A stretch of DNA of 64,000 nt from Neolewinella persica DSM 23188. GTDB lineage: Bacteria > Bacteroidota > Bacteroidia > Chitinophagales > Saprospiraceae. The notes beneath the pieces are model-generated. The model was not told where the DNA came from and did no database searches. It saw nothing but the letters and a program-made list of their open reading frames with translations. The translations under genes and the position numbers were made by a program. Shown here in pieces: positions 34,414 through 42,763 of the stretch (positions within the stretch are counted from its first letter, which is position 1; every line of letters starts with the position of its first letter). The DNA lies in contig NZ_KB890431.1 of NCBI RefSeq assembly GCF_000373105.1, positions 1 to 64,000 on the forward strand, read 5' to 3'.

Positions 34414-35907
34414 TTACTGAGTCTTCAACCCAAACACCTTCAACTCCTGCAAAACCCGCCCTTCTACCTCAATACCTGCCGTACTGACACTATCCGTCAC
34501 CGGCCAGCTGACCAGCCGGAGATCAGCATCCAGTGTGTCGGAGACCACCGGGATTCCCTGGCGACGGAAGTAGGGCAGGGCATTGCTGAATTCAGCAGTA
34601 GGTGGAATGTAAACGGGGAGTTTTACCTCCACTTGCTTCGCCAGTCGGTCGGGCCAGCCACGTTTAACCTCAAAATAAGGATACACCTGCACCCAAAAGA
34701 ACAATACGGCCAGCAATCCGGCCAGTACGCTGCCGCCCAGGGCAAAGTCACGCCGTTCTCCGTACAGGCCCAGTACCCCGAACAAAGAAAACATCCAGTA
34801 AGCCGCGCACATGCCCAGCGCCGCCCGGAAGCCAGGGCCGGGGAAGGTGATGCCAATGGTTGCCATGGCGTAGACGACTACGAGGAAAGCGACAACGAGG
34901 TGCAGGGTGGCACCACTTCGTACCCAGTCGCGCCAGGGGTAATTAGCTTCGCGGAAATAGAGTTGCATCTGTTTACCGGCCAGCAGCGCAAGGATGAGCG
35001 GGAATACCAGCGATTGGGTTACAAAACCAATTGCCAGTCCGGCACTCAGCAATTTACTCATCTGTTCTCCCCGCTGCACTTTATAGATCAGGTCCCGGAT
35101 ACCGCCAAATAACCAGCCAGATAAGGGCGCCATACCAAGCAGGCAATACCCCAGCCACTTACCGTAGGCGAGGGGTTGGCCACCCCAGAACCAGTAACTA
35201 CGGATACCCTGGTTTCCCTGGAGAATAAGCACTACAAGCGGGATGGAGAGTAAGGTCAGTAGGGTCATCCATTGTTTACCACCACCCATGAGCCAACGGC
35301 CGGTAATAATGGTGGCGAGGCCGAAGACCAGCGTGGAAAGCGGAGCGGCAATACCGCCAAGCAACAGGAAAATACCGGCGGGCAAGAGGTAGTTCTTCTC
35401 CCGGTCGGCACCCGCCAGGAGGATGGTCCAGAAAAAGCCGGCCTGGCCGAGGAGGCCCAGTGCGTCGGGCGTAGCGACTTTGCCGAAGAAGGGGAGAAAG
35501 AGAGATGCCCCCGCAGCCAGGAGCCCCAGGCCAATGGCTTCCTTACCGAACAATTTGCCGGCGAAGCGATAGGTGAAAAAGGCGGTTAGCAATATAGCAA
35601 TGGCCGAAATAAGGCGCGGGAACAGCCAGATGGCCTCGGTCTGCGCATCGATGCCCTCTCCGATTGGGAACAATAGTCCGTAGGCAAAAGAAAGCATGGA
35701 GCCGCCCCGTTGGTTGCTCAGGGCATAGTCGAGCGAATAACCCTCAGCGCCGGGCCAGACGGTAATTACGTCGATACGCAGCAACAGTGCTGCAAAGAAA
35801 AAGAAGGCGCTGATCCAGAGGAAAAACCGGAAACGGGAGCTTATTCCGGTGGGTTGTTCCGGTGCTGGTATCGAAGATGATTTTTTGAGGCGATCTTTTT
35901 TTGGCAT
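34414..35907 (-). CDS. Polytopic GT-C-like membrane protein
   Basis: This 497-residue protein has about eleven membrane helices and a C-terminal soluble domain (about residues 410-497, EVKLPVYIPPTAEFSNALPYFRRQGIPVV). An early extracytoplasmic loop with RIDVITVWPGAEGYSLDYALSNQRGGS and the overall shape resemble GT39/GT-C glycosyltransferases that use lipid-linked sugars, with the acidic residues expected in loop 1 partly present (D in IDVIT, E in GAEGYS). The basic N-terminus (PKKDRLKKSS) should lie in the cytoplasm. The substrate is unknown. Its start faces a TGCAAC array, and parA lies upstream on the same strand. Confidence 0.65.
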   Translation of the reverse strand: MPKKDRLKKSSSIPAPEQPTGISSRFRFFLWISAFFFFAALLLRIDVITVWPGAEGYSLDYALSNQRGGSMLSFAYGLLFPIGEGIDAQTEAIWLFPRLISAIAILLTAFFTYRFAGKLFGKEAIGLGLLAAGASLFLPFFGKVATPDALGLLGQAGFFWTILLAGADREKNYLLPAGIFLLLGGIAAPLSTLVFGLATIITGRWLMGGGKQWMTLLTLLSIPLVVLILQGNQGIRSYWFWGGQPLAYGKWLGYCLLGMAPLSGWLFGGIRDLIYKVQRGEQMSKLLSAGLAIGFVTQSLVFPLILALLAGKQMQLYFREANYPWRDWVRSGATLHLVVAFLVVVYAMATIGITFPGPGFRAALGMCAAYWMFSLFGVLGLYGERRDFALGGSVLAGLLAVLFFWVQVYPYFEVKRGWPDRLAKQVEVKLPVYIPPTAEFSNALPYFRRQGIPVVSDTLDADLRLVSWPVTDSVSTAGIEVEGRVLQELKVFGLKTQ

Positions 35908-35917
35908 GGGGCAGAAG

Positions 35918-36015
35918 TTGCAGAACTCACTTCGCTCGTGTTGCAGGGCTCGCTTCGCTCGCGTTGCAAGGGTTGCAGAAGAACTCGCTTGCGCTCGTGT
36001 TGCAGTGGTTGCAGG
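35918..36015. repeat. TGCAAC array, left arm, near parA
   Basis: Repeated GTTGCAG words are spaced by CTCGCTTCGCTCG-type segments (gttgcagaactcacttcgct, gttgcagggctcgcttcgct and so on). It is the inverse complement of the array at 36098-36197, so the two can pair. Confidence 0.65.
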
Positions 36016-36097
36016 AGCTTACTGGAATAAGATGATTAATAACTTAAAATTGGAACGGGCAAGGTAGCTCATAGTTCAGGGAAAAAATGGCTTAGTC

Positions 36098-36197
36098 TCC
36101 TGCAACCCCTGCAACTAGCGCGCAGCGCTTCTGCAACAGGAGCGTAGCGACCCTGCAACCCCTGCAACAGGAGCGCAGCGACCCGGCGCGTAGCGCC
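36098..36197. repeat. TGCAAC array, right arm, abutting parA stop
   Basis: Units cctgcaacc, cctgcaact and ctgcaacag alternate with AGGAGCGTAGCGACC and AGCGCGCAGCGCTT. The array ends beside the parA stop codon. Confidence 0.65.
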
Positions 36198-36198
36198 G

Positions 36199-36966
36199 TT
36201 AAGCGTTTTTCTTAAGAAACTCCTCCGCCAAATTCAAAAAATTAGTAGCCCCCCGGCTACCAGCATTGATCATTACTACCGGCAGGTGCATGTTGGGCGC
36301 CTCGCTGATGCGGGCGTTGCGATGGATGATGGTGTCAAAGACCTTCTCACCAAAGATTTCCCGAACTTTCTCCACCACCATATTCGCCAGACGAAGGCGC
36401 TGATCGTACATACTGAGCAGGATGCCCTCGATCTCAAGTTGCGGGTTGAGTTGTTGTTGCACCAGGTTAATGGTGTTCTGCAGTTTTGTCAGCCCTTCAA
36501 GGGCGAAATATTCGCACTGAACGGGCACCAGTACGGTGTCGGCTGCCGTGAGGGCATTGATGGTGAGTAACCCGAGACTGGGCAGACAATCAATGATGAT
36601 GAAGTCGTAATCATCACGGACTTTATCGATAATGGTGGTTTTCATCACGTCTTCGCGGCGGAAGCGGTTGATGAGTTCTACCTCGGCACCGGCGAGATTG
36701 ATGCCGGCGGGGATGAGGTGGAGATTGGGCGTTTCCGTTTCGAAGATGACCTCGTTCACGTCAAGGTCATTAACCAGTACGTCGTAGATGGTCTCTTCCA
36801 GGTCATCGGAAGGAATGCCCACACCGGAACTGGCGTTACCCTGCGGGTCGGCGTCGACCAGCAGCACCTTCCGTTCCAGAATGGCAAGGCTGGCGGCAAG
36901 GTTAATGGCGGTGGTGGTTTTCCCTACCCCTCCTTTTTGGTTAGCAATGGCGATAACTTTTCCCAT
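36199..36966 (-). CDS. parA: ParA family ATPase, no ParB neighbour
   Basis: This 255-residue ParA/Soj ATPase drives chromosome (or cargo) partition by ATP-dependent binding to DNA. The deviant Walker [19 protein letters not shown] is at residues 10-27; Walker A' [11 protein letters not shown], Walker [14 protein letters not shown] and [12 protein letters not shown] follow. Length and motifs match chromosomal Soj. In Bacteroidota the next gene is usually parB; here the next gene on the strand is a membrane protein and repeat arrays fill the 290-bp gap, so parB must lie elsewhere or this ParA serves another cargo. Confidence 0.9.
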   Translation of the reverse strand: MGKVIAIANQKGGVGKTTTAINLAASLAILERKVLLVDADPQGNASSGVGIPSDDLEETIYDVLVNDLDVNEVIFETETPNLHLIPAGINLAGAEVELINRFRREDVMKTTIIDKVRDDYDFIIIDCLPSLGLLTINALTAADTVLVPVQCEYFALEGLTKLQNTINLVQQQLNPQLEIEGILLSMYDQRLRLANMVVEKVREIFGEKVFDTIIHRNARISEAPNMHLPVVMINAGSRGATNFLNLAEEFLKKNA

Positions 36967-36998
36967 GGGCTCGTTTGAGCGGCGAAGTTAGGCATTTA

Positions 36999-37088
36999 GT
37001 CAGAGAGTCATGCAGTCAAATAGTCAGGCAGTCAGATAGTCGGGCGCTACTCCCTGACTGCTTGGCTTTCTGATGGTTTGATTGAGTT
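36999..37088. repeat. Inverted period-8 GTC array
   Basis: Left arm: gtcagaga, gtcatgca, gtcaaata, gtcaggca, gtcagata, gtcgggcg (36999-37046). Right arm: tccctgac, tgcttggc, tttctgat, ggtttgat, tgagttgg (37051-37090), reaching into the GC core. It lies between the divergent parA and map genes. Confidence 0.75.
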
Positions 37089-37106
37089 GGGCGCGGCCGC
37101 AGGCAG
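37089..37106 (-). repeat. GC core repeat copy 12, 3' truncated
   Basis: The plus strand reads GGGCGCGGCCGCAGGCAG; the usual TGCAAAG end is lost. It continues in register from the octamer array. Confidence 0.7.
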
Positions 37107-37166
37107 TTAAGCACTACCCGCTTGAATAACTAACATATGACTTGTTCGACTCTCTGACTACTTCCC

Positions 37167-37174
37167 TATCTTTG
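37167..37174 (+). promoter_or_regulatory. -7 box TATCTTTG before map
   Basis: TATCTTTG is a full TAnnTTTG match. A TTG at 37142-37144 lies 22 bases upstream, slightly beyond the preferred spacing. It is about 57-78 bases before the possible map starts. Confidence 0.5.
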
Positions 37175-37251
37175 CCGCCGTTTAGAACCACCACCGCCTT
37201 AGGGCGTTAGTACACAGAACTAAGCAAAGTATGGGCAGAAAGGACCGCAAG

Positions 37252-38109
37252 ATGATATTCAAAACACCAGAGGAGGTGGAACGCAGCCGCGTTGCCTGTT
37301 TATTGGTGACAGAAACGTTGACAGAAGTAGGTAAAATGCTCCGCCCCGGCCTGACCGGTAAGGAGATCGATGCCTTCGCCGAAGCGTTTATCCGGGACAA
37401 CGGCGCGGTGCCGGGCTTTAAGGGCCTCTATGGCTGCCCGTCCACGTTGTTGGTGAGCAGAAACGAAGAGGTGGTCCACGGGTTACCCGACGAAAAACAG
37501 GTCTTTCAGGATGGTGACATCCTTAGTATCGACTGCGGTACCATTGTGGATGAGTTCTACGGAGACGCCGCTTACACTTTCTGTGTCGGTGACGTAGCGG
37601 AGGACGTAATGGAACTCTGTCGGCACACCAAGCACTCCCTGTATCTAGGGATTGACGCTGCCCGGGAAGGCAAAAGGGTAGGGGACATCAGCTACGCCAT
37701 TCAGCACTATACCGAAAAAACGGGTGGTTACGGCGTGGTCCGTGAGCTGGTCGGGCATGGCCTTGGCCGCAGCCTGCACGAGGCGCCGGATGTGCCTAAT
37801 TTTGGAAAGCGCGGTCGCGGTCCGATTCTTAAGGCGGGCCTGATCATTGCCATTGAACCGATGACAACCCAGGGGCGCAAAGACGTCCACAGCCGCGAAG
37901 ACGGCTGGACGATCATCACGCGGGACGGCAAACCAGCAGCCCATTACGAGCATTCCATCGCCATTACCAAGGGCGGCGGCCCGGCCGACCTGATGAGCGA
38001 TCACCGCCCAATCGAAGAAGCTATCCGGAACAACCCCAACCTTAAAGAGGTAGATAACCTCGATGAGGAATTGGTGATGCGGTACCAGCCAGTGGGAGCG
38101 GCGCTGTAG
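37252..38109 (+). CDS. map: Methionine aminopeptidase type I
   Basis: This 285-residue enzyme removes the initiator methionine from new proteins. The five metal ligands are visible: Asp in DILSIDCGTIV, Asp in EFYGDAAYTF, His in VGHGLGRSLHE, Glu in IAIEPMTT and Glu in the late HYEHSIAIT region. I prefer the ATG at 37252, which begins with the usual MIFKTPEEVERSR and has AAAGGA ahead of it; an upstream ATG at 37231 adds seven polar residues. In the standard order map follows secY and precedes infA. Here secY is absent and a repeat-filled 400-bp gap separates it from infA. Confidence 0.92.
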   Translation: MIFKTPEEVERSRVACLLVTETLTEVGKMLRPGLTGKEIDAFAEAFIRDNGAVPGFKGLYGCPSTLLVSRNEEVVHGLPDEKQVFQDGDILSIDCGTIVDEFYGDAAYTFCVGDVAEDVMELCRHTKHSLYLGIDAAREGKRVGDISYAIQHYTEKTGGYGVVRELVGHGLGRSLHEAPDVPNFGKRGRGPILKAGLIIAIEPMTTQGRKDVHSREDGWTIITRDGKPAAHYEHSIAITKGGGPADLMSDHRPIEEAIRNNPNLKEVDNLDEELVMRYQPVGAAL

Positions 38110-38114
38110 TCGGG

Positions 38115-38344
38115 TTGTCGAGTTGTCAGGTTGTCCGGTTGTCGAGTTGTCCAGATGATGGGCAAGAAATGGAACCTGTCCTCCTGCGGACTTGAATATT
38201 TACGTCACCTTCGCATCAACTGAGGGGCTATCATGTTGCACCGGTCTTATCGGTGTACTTCCAATCCGATAATTGGAACATCCTGACTACCTGAGAACGT
38301 GACACCCCGACAACTTGAGAACTGGATACCCCGATACCCCGACA
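38115..38344. repeat. Inverted period-8 array between map and infA
   Basis: Left arm: ttgtcgag, ttgtcagg, ttgtccgg, ttgtcgag, ttgtccag (38115-38154). Right arm: tcctgact, acctgaga, acgtgaca, ccccgaca, acttgaga, actggata, ccccgata, ccccgaca (38281-38344). TGTC pairs with GACA. About 125 unremarkable bases separate the arms. Confidence 0.75.
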
Positions 38345-38349
38345 TCGAC

Positions 38350-38367
38350 TGCACCAGCGTTCGCGCC
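38350..38367 (+). repeat. GC core repeat copy 13, diverged
   Basis: TGCACCAGCGTTCGCGCC has two or three changes. It follows the right arm of the period-8 array and lies before the infA promoter. Confidence 0.6.
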
Positions 38368-38458
38368 TGAAGCCGGTTCAGAAACGTTACTATTCCCTTA
38401 ATAGTCAACTCTTTCTACTCCCTACACCTTTACTATATGAAACAATTTTTCATAAACA

Positions 38459-38490
38459 TTTGGGTGGAGTTGTTGAATTGACTACCTTTG
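38459..38490 (+). promoter_or_regulatory. Canonical Bacteroidota promoter of infA cluster
   Basis: TTTG (38459-38462) and TACCTTTG (38483-38490) with a 20-base spacer: the textbook -33/-7 arrangement. The infA start is 19 bases beyond the -7 box. It implies that the infA-to-rplQ run is transcribed on its own, not from the upstream spc genes. Confidence 0.75.
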
Positions 38491-38508
38491 CCCTCCGAAA
38501 TTAAAAAC

Positions 38509-38727
38509 ATGTCCAAAAAAAACTTGATTAAGCAGGATGGCGTGATCGAAGAAGCCTTGTCAAATGCGATGTTTCGCGTGAGACTGGAAAACGACCACGA
38601 AATCAAGGCTACAATCTCCGGAAAGATGCGGATGCATTACATCAAAATCCTTCCTGGTGATAAAGTAGCGGTAGAAATGAGTCCTTATGATCTCAGCCGA
38701 GGTCGAATCACCTACCGTTATAAGTAG
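38509..38727 (+). CDS. infA: Translation initiation factor IF-1
   Basis: This 72-residue IF-1 has the S1-like OB fold: [46 protein letters not shown] and the end [14 protein letters not shown]. It occupies the A site of the 30S subunit during initiation. Start at 38509 (MSKKN); an upstream frame from 38488 would include the leader. It opens the infA-rpmJ-rpsM-rpsK-rpsD-rpoA-rplQ cluster and has its own promoter. Confidence 0.96.
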   Translation: MSKKNLIKQDGVIEEALSNAMFRVRLENDHEIKATISGKMRMHYIKILPGDKVAVEMSPYDLSRGRITYRYK

Positions 38728-38770
38728 TTTTCTTATTCAGCTGCCGATAAGCAAGTGAAATTTTTCAGTT

Positions 38771-38887
38771 ATGAAGGTTAGACCCTCCGTCAAAAAGCGT
38801 TCCGTCGATTGTAAAATCGTCCGCCGTAAAGGCAAAGTGTACGTTATTAATAAGAAGAACCCCAAGTTCAAGCAACGTCAGGGCTAA
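38771..38887 (+). CDS. rpmJ: 50S ribosomal protein L36
   Basis: This 38-residue protein, easily missed by ORF length cut-offs, reads [20 protein letters not shown] then [18 protein letters not shown]. Only one Cys (residue 14) is present where zinc-binding L36 has three Cys and a His, so it is the zinc-free (C-minus) type. It lies 43 bases after infA and 18 before rpsM. Confidence 0.95.
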   Translation: MKVRPSVKKRSVDCKIVRRKGKVYVINKKNPKFKQRQG

Positions 38888-38905
38888 ACTAAGCAGTAAG
38901 TAATT

Positions 38906-39283
38906 ATGGCAAGAATTGCAGGTGTAGACCTTCCGCGTAACAAACGCGGCATCATCAGTCTGACTTACGTCTTTGGCGTAGGCGCAACCCGGTCCGGGGA
39001 AATCCTCGACAAAGCTGGCGTTGACCACAACACTAAGGTTGTGGACTGGACCGACGAAAACATTCGTACGATTTCCAACCTCATTACCAATGAGTACAAG
39101 GTAGAGGGTGATCTTCGGACGGAAGTACAAACCAACATTAAGCGTCTTATGGACATTGGCTGTTTCCGCGGCCTTCGCCATCGTAAGGGCCTGCCGCTTC
39201 GCGGTCAGCGTACCCAGACCAACGCCCGTACACGTAAGGGTAAGCGTAAGACTGTAGCTAACAAGAAAAAAGCGACTAAGTAA
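38906..39283 (+). CDS. rpsM: 30S ribosomal protein S13
   Basis: This 125-residue S13 begins [20 protein letters not shown], with the helix-two-turn-helix [20 protein letters not shown] and the basic tail [17 protein letters not shown]. It sits in the head of the 30S subunit and contacts tRNA in the P site. Its stop overlaps the rpsK start by one base (TAATG), indicating translational coupling. Confidence 0.96.
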   Translation: MARIAGVDLPRNKRGIISLTYVFGVGATRSGEILDKAGVDHNTKVVDWTDENIRTISNLITNEYKVEGDLRTEVQTNIKRLMDIGCFRGLRHRKGLPLRGQRTQTNARTRKGKRKTVANKKKATK

Positions 39284-39681
39284 TGGCTAAAAGACAAGCT
39301 GGTGGCCGCGCGGCCAAGAAACGCAACGTCAAGGTGGAGAATGAAGGACTGGCATATATCCAGGCTTCTTTCAACAACATCATCATCACCATCACCAATA
39401 AGAAAGGTGATGTTATCAGTTGGGGAACCGCTGGTAAGGAGAAATTCCGTGGCTCCAAGAAAAGTACGCCATACGCTGCTCAGGTTGCTTCTGGCAACGC
39501 TGCTCGTGAAGCTTACGAACTCGGTCTCCGCGTGGTAGAGGTTTACGTAAAAGGTCCTGGCGCCGGCCGTGAGGCTGCGATCCGTGCACTTGATGGTGCC
39601 GGTATCCGCGTTAGCAAGATCAAAGACGTAACACCAATGCCCCACAACGGCTGCCGCCCTCCAAAGCGTCGTCGCGTATAA
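39283..39681 (+). CDS. rpsK: 30S ribosomal protein S11
   Basis: This 132-residue S11 has the marks [56 protein letters not shown] and the C-terminal [17 protein letters not shown]. It forms part of the 30S platform near the E site. It is coupled to rpsM through a TAATG overlap; 76 bases separate it from rpsD. Confidence 0.96.
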   Translation: MAKRQAGGRAAKKRNVKVENEGLAYIQASFNNIIITITNKKGDVISWGTAGKEKFRGSKKSTPYAAQVASGNAAREAYELGLRVVEVYVKGPGAGREAAIRALDGAGIRVSKIKDVTPMPHNGCRPPKRRRV

Positions 39682-39757
39682 TTCTCCAACCTTAACTAAT
39701 ATTCCCCGCTCGTCCGCCCATATATAAGGATGAAGGGAACTAAAGAAATAAGTCACT

Positions 39758-40372
39758 ATGGCTAGATATACTGGTCCTAAGGCGAAAAAAGCCCGTGCGC
39801 TCGGAGAACCGATCTTCGGTTACAGCCGCGCTTTCGAAAAGAAAAAGTACAAGCCAGGTCAGCATGGCAACACACGCGGTAAGCGTCGTCAACCATCTGA
39901 CTATAAGCTTCAGCTTACTCAGAAGCAAATTGCTAAGTTCACTTACGGTGTACTTGAACGGCAGTTCCGCAACCTGTTTGAGCGGGCGCAGGCAAGCCGT
40001 GGTGTTACCGGTGAGGTATTACTGCAGTTGCTGGAAGCTCGGCTCGACAACGTCGTGTTCCGCTTGGGCCTCGCCCCAACGCGCCGCGCCGCCCGTCAGC
40101 TGGTTTCTCACCGTCATATCATGGTGAACGGCCGACTCAATAACGTACCATCCACTCAGCTGCGTGCTGGAGATGTTGTTTCCGTACGGAACAAATCTCA
40201 GGGTCTTGAAGTTATCCGTGATACGGTTAGCGGCAAGAGCGACGTGCGCAACTTCGGTTGGCTCTCCTTTAACTCCGAAAAAATGGAAGGAACATTCCTC
40301 TCTTACCCAGAGGGTGATGCCATTCCGGAGAAGATCAACGCTCAGTTGATCGTAGAACTTTACTCTAAGTAA
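39758..40372 (+). CDS. rpsD: 30S ribosomal protein S4
   Basis: This 204-residue S4 starts with [20 protein letters not shown] and carries the S4 RNA-binding domain ([34 protein letters not shown]). No N-terminal zinc cysteines are present. It binds 16S rRNA early in 30S assembly; in other bacteria S4 also represses its own operon. A strong hairpin series follows before rpoA, which may relate to such control. Confidence 0.96.
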   Translation: MARYTGPKAKKARALGEPIFGYSRAFEKKKYKPGQHGNTRGKRRQPSDYKLQLTQKQIAKFTYGVLERQFRNLFERAQASRGVTGEVLLQLLEARLDNVVFRLGLAPTRRAARQLVSHRHIMVNGRLNNVPSTQLRAGDVVSVRNKSQGLEVIRDTVSGKSDVRNFGWLSFNSEKMEGTFLSYPEGDAIPEKINAQLIVELYSK

Positions 40373-40383
40373 AATTCTCGTTA

Positions 40384-40421
40384 CTCTTTCTCCCGCTGGC
40401 GCTCGCCGGCGGGCGAAAGAG
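40384..40421 (+). terminator. Long hairpin after rpsD
   Basis: CTCTTTC-t-CCCGC-t-GGC, loop GCTC, GCC-g-GCGGG-c-GAAAGAG: stems of 3, 5 and 7 bp with two opposed mismatches. It starts 11 bases after the rpsD stop. There is no T-run behind it, so it may be an attenuator or a processing site more than a full terminator. Confidence 0.55.
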
Positions 40422-40469
40422 CCCCCTTGGGTGGCGCGTCATCCCCCCACCCCCTTCGACCGCCATCCC

Positions 40470-40549
40470 GACCCAGCCGGCCTTCGGGCCCCGCTGGGTC
40501 AAACTAATTTAAACATCCAGGTGTTTATGTCTGGTGCTCTCGCACCAGA
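40470..40549 (+). promoter_or_regulatory. Two further hairpins in the rpoA leader
   Basis: Hairpin at 40470-40500: GACCCAGC and GCTGGGTC, with inner GGCC-TTCG-GGCC type pairing. Hairpin at 40530-40549: TCTGGTGC, loop TCTC, GCACCAGA. The second ends 30 bases before the rpoA ATG. Together with the 40384 hairpin they make a highly folded 207-base leader. Confidence 0.55.
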
Positions 40550-40579
40550 TACCCAACCCTCAAAGTGTCAAATTACTAT

Positions 40580-41584
40580 ATGAGCAGTATTCTGAACTTC
40601 CAGACGCCAGACAAGATCACGATGCAAAAGTCGGATGATTTCCAAGGCACTTTCGAATTCAAGCCCCTGGAACCCGGCTTCGGCCAAACCATCGGTAACT
40701 CCCTGCGTCGCGTGCTTCTCAGCAGCCTCGAAGGTTTTGCTATTTCGGCCATCCGCATCGCTGGTGTAGATCATGAATTCTCTACTATCCGCGGTGTAAC
40801 CGAAGACGTAGTAGAAATCATCCTTAACCTTAAGCAGGTACGCCTCAAGCAGGTGATCCAGAGCGAAGACAGTGAAACGGAAGAGAAAATCTTCCTCACC
40901 ATCAGTGGTAAGGAGCAATTCACTGCCGGCGACATTGACGAGCACACCAACGTGTTCAAGATCATGAACCCCGAGCTGTTGCTTTGTACCATGGAGCCCT
41001 TCGTAAACCTCGAAGTAGAACTTACCGTGACCAAAGGTCATGGCTACGTTCCCGCTGATGAGAACCTCCCGAAGAACGCCCCAATCGGTGTTATTCCTGT
41101 AGATGCTATCTACACGCCGATCAAAAACGTCGCTTACCGTGTGGAAAGCACCCGTGTTGGTCAGCGTACGGACTACGAAAACCTTGTACTGGACATTAAG
41201 ACCGACGGCACCATCCACCCGGAAGACGCCGTTCGTGAAGCTGGTAAGATCATGATTCAGCACCTGATTCTGATCACTAACGAGGCCATCGAAATCCCCG
41301 CAAGCGGTTCCCGTGAGGAAACCATCGTTGATGAGCATATCCTGCACATGCGCAAGTTGCTCAAGACCAGCCTCGAAGATCTCGATCTTTCTGTACGTGC
41401 TTACAACTGCCTGAAAGCAGCCAAGATCAACAGCCTCGGCGAACTCGTTCGCTACGACACCCACGAACTGCTTAAGTTCCGTAACTTCGGTAAGAAGTCA
41501 CTCGTGGAAATCGAAGAGTTACTGGTAGAAAAGGGCCTTACTTTCGGTATGGACCTCAGTAAGTATAAGCTGGACGAAGAGTAA
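40580..41584 (+). CDS. rpoA: RNA polymerase alpha subunit
   Basis: This 334-residue alpha subunit has an N-terminal dimerisation domain (FEFKPLEPGFGQTIGNSLRRVLLSSLEGFAI) and a C-terminal domain (LLKTSLEDLDLSVRAYNCLKAAKINSLGELVRYDTHELLKFRNFGKKSLVEIEELLVEKGL) that contacts promoter DNA and regulators. The start is the ATG at 40580 (MSSILNFQTPDK); a GTG 15 bases upstream is less likely. It is preceded by three hairpins and followed by an inverted octamer array. Confidence 0.96.
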   Translation: MSSILNFQTPDKITMQKSDDFQGTFEFKPLEPGFGQTIGNSLRRVLLSSLEGFAISAIRIAGVDHEFSTIRGVTEDVVEIILNLKQVRLKQVIQSEDSETEEKIFLTISGKEQFTAGDIDEHTNVFKIMNPELLLCTMEPFVNLEVELTVTKGHGYVPADENLPKNAPIGVIPVDAIYTPIKNVAYRVESTRVGQRTDYENLVLDIKTDGTIHPEDAVREAGKIMIQHLILITNEAIEIPASGSREETIVDEHILHMRKLLKTSLEDLDLSVRAYNCLKAAKINSLGELVRYDTHELLKFRNFGKKSLVEIEELLVEKGLTFGMDLSKYKLDEE

Positions 41585-41588
41585 ATTA

Positions 41589-41671
41589 GTCAAACAGTCA
41601 GGGAGTCAAACAGTCAGAGAGTCGGGTCCGACTTCAGACTGTTTGACTCCCTGACTACTTGACTCTTTGAC
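41589..41671. terminator. Inverted period-8 GTC array after rpoA
   Basis: Left arm: gtcaaaca, gtcaggga, gtcaaaca, gtcagaga. Right arm: tgtttgac, tccctgac, tacttgac, tctttgac. The arms are inverse complements and can form a long hairpin right after the rpoA stop, followed by GAAAGAAAAAG. It belongs to the same word family as the arrays at 36999 and 49215. It may end or weaken transcription before rplQ. Confidence 0.65.
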
Positions 41672-41801
41672 GAAAGAAAAAGGGCTGTCCGTAACCCGGA
41701 CAATATTTTATCAACATAATTACGGTAATAACGGTCGCTTACAGCAGATGCCCGCTCTGCGTTTATAAGCGAAAATGTGTTGCCGGCATAACCACCAAGA
41801 C

Positions 41802-42296
41802 ATGCGTCACGGTAAGAAATTTAACCACCTGGGTCGTAAGAGCGCCCACCGTAAGGCAACGCTCCGTAACATGGTCATCGCTTTGATCACGCACAAGCGT
41901 ATCAACACGACCGTAGCAAAAGCCAAAGCGCTTCGCGTTTTCGCTGAGCCCCTGATTACTAAGGCTAAGACTAACGACATGCACAACCGTCGTGTCGTAT
42001 TCAGCTACCTGCAGAACAACGATGCTACCGGAGAGCTCTTCGGCGCTATTGCTGCAAAGGTTGGTGATCGCCCCGGCGGTTACCTCCGGATCATCAAGAC
42101 CGGTTTCCGGTTAGGTGATGGTGCAGAAACGGCCATGATCGAGTTTGTTGACTTCAACGAAGTCTACAACAAAGACAGTGACAAGAAGAGCGGCAGGACC
42201 CGTCGTAGCCGCCGTGGTGGTGGGTCTTCTTCTGCTGCTGCTCCAGCCGCTGCTGCCGCAGCACCAGCTGCGCCTGCTGCTGCCGAGGAAGAGTAA
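41802..42296 (+). CDS. rplQ: 50S ribosomal protein L17
   Basis: This 164-residue L17 begins [24 protein letters not shown] at 41802 (an in-frame ATG at 41775 adds nine unconserved residues). Its core ends near residue 120 ([29 protein letters not shown]). A tail follows that is first basic ([13 protein letters not shown]), then Ala/Pro-rich (about 20 residues), then EEE; such extensions are common in Bacteroidota but this one is low-complexity. A good terminator follows. Confidence 0.94.
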   Translation: MRHGKKFNHLGRKSAHRKATLRNMVIALITHKRINTTVAKAKALRVFAEPLITKAKTNDMHNRRVVFSYLQNNDATGELFGAIAAKVGDRPGGYLRIIKTGFRLGDGAETAMIEFVDFNEVYNKDSDKKSGRTRRSRRGGGSSSAAAPAAAAAAPAAPAAAEEE

Positions 42297-42321
42297 TCTT
42301 TCGCGCAATAACGAATACCGT

Positions 42322-42355
42322 AAACCCGGAAGTGCCAGTTGGTGCTTCCGGGTTT
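42322..42355 (+). terminator. Terminator of the rplQ cluster
   Basis: AAACCCGGAAG and CTTCCGGGTTT form a perfect 11-bp stem with a 12-base loop (itself able to pair GCC/GGT), then GCTGTTTT. It lies 25 bases after the rplQ stop. Confidence 0.85.
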
Positions 42356-42364
42356 GCTGTTTTG

Positions 42365-42579
42365 GAGAGAATAACAGAATTCGAGAATAGCTGCCACAGG
42401 TGCCGTTCACAGTCCCTCGGGTGACTCACCACAGTAAATTGTTGAACGAATGAGAGGAGAGAGTAGCTGACTTAAGCACTGTTCGCTGCTTTATGCGTGA
42501 AGTATAGGGCGGACAGATGGTCGTAGCTATTCATGGATGCTCCCATTCACTCATTCCACAATTCTCCCATTCACTTTCC
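42365..42579. repeat. Inverted period-8 GAAT/ATTC array
   Basis: Left arm (42365-42388): gagagaat, aacagaat, tcgagaat. Right arm (42525-42579): agctattc, atggatgc, tcccattc, actcattc, cacaattc, tcccattc, then actttcc. The last octamer runs into a GC core. The words are the same as in the array at 95-213, although the flanking genes differ. Confidence 0.75.
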
Positions 42580-42600
42580 GGGCGCGGCCGCAGGTGCAGG
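42580..42600 (-). repeat. GC core repeat copy 14
   Basis: The plus strand reads GGGCGCGGCCGCAGGTGCAG plus G. It follows the ATTC array in register. Confidence 0.8.
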
Positions 42601-42708
42601 GAGTGCAGTAAGACAAGGAGTAGAGGAGGCTACGTCTTTATCCCTTTCCCCTTTGCTCCTTCATCCCTTTTCCCTTGGGGACCGGGCCGCTGGCCCGAAA
42701 AGGGGACC

Positions 42709-42727
42709 TTGCACCTGCGGCCCCGCC
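42709..42727 (+). repeat. GC core repeat copy 15
   Basis: TTGCACCTGCGGCCCCGCC, in inverted orientation to copy 14 about 110 bases away, with AAAAAAGCC following. The two copies could pair. Confidence 0.8.
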
Positions 42728-42733
42728 AAAAAA

Positions 42734-42763
42734 GCCGGCTCCTCCAGGGATGGAGAAGCCGGC
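42734..42763 (-). terminator. Minus-strand terminator without a gene
   Basis: Stem GCCGGCT-c-CTCCA / TGGAG-a-AGCCGGC with loop GGGA. Read on the minus strand it is followed by TTTTTTGG, a good intrinsic terminator. No minus-strand gene lies above it, so it may stop antisense transcription from the sigma-factor region or end a small RNA. Confidence 0.6.

Noticed and set aside
34405-35112. 235-codon plus-strand ORF opposite the GT-C-like membrane gene
   Set aside because: It is the antisense shadow of a 497-residue gene with clear membrane helices, and its product (poly-Gln/His/Arg) shows no family features.
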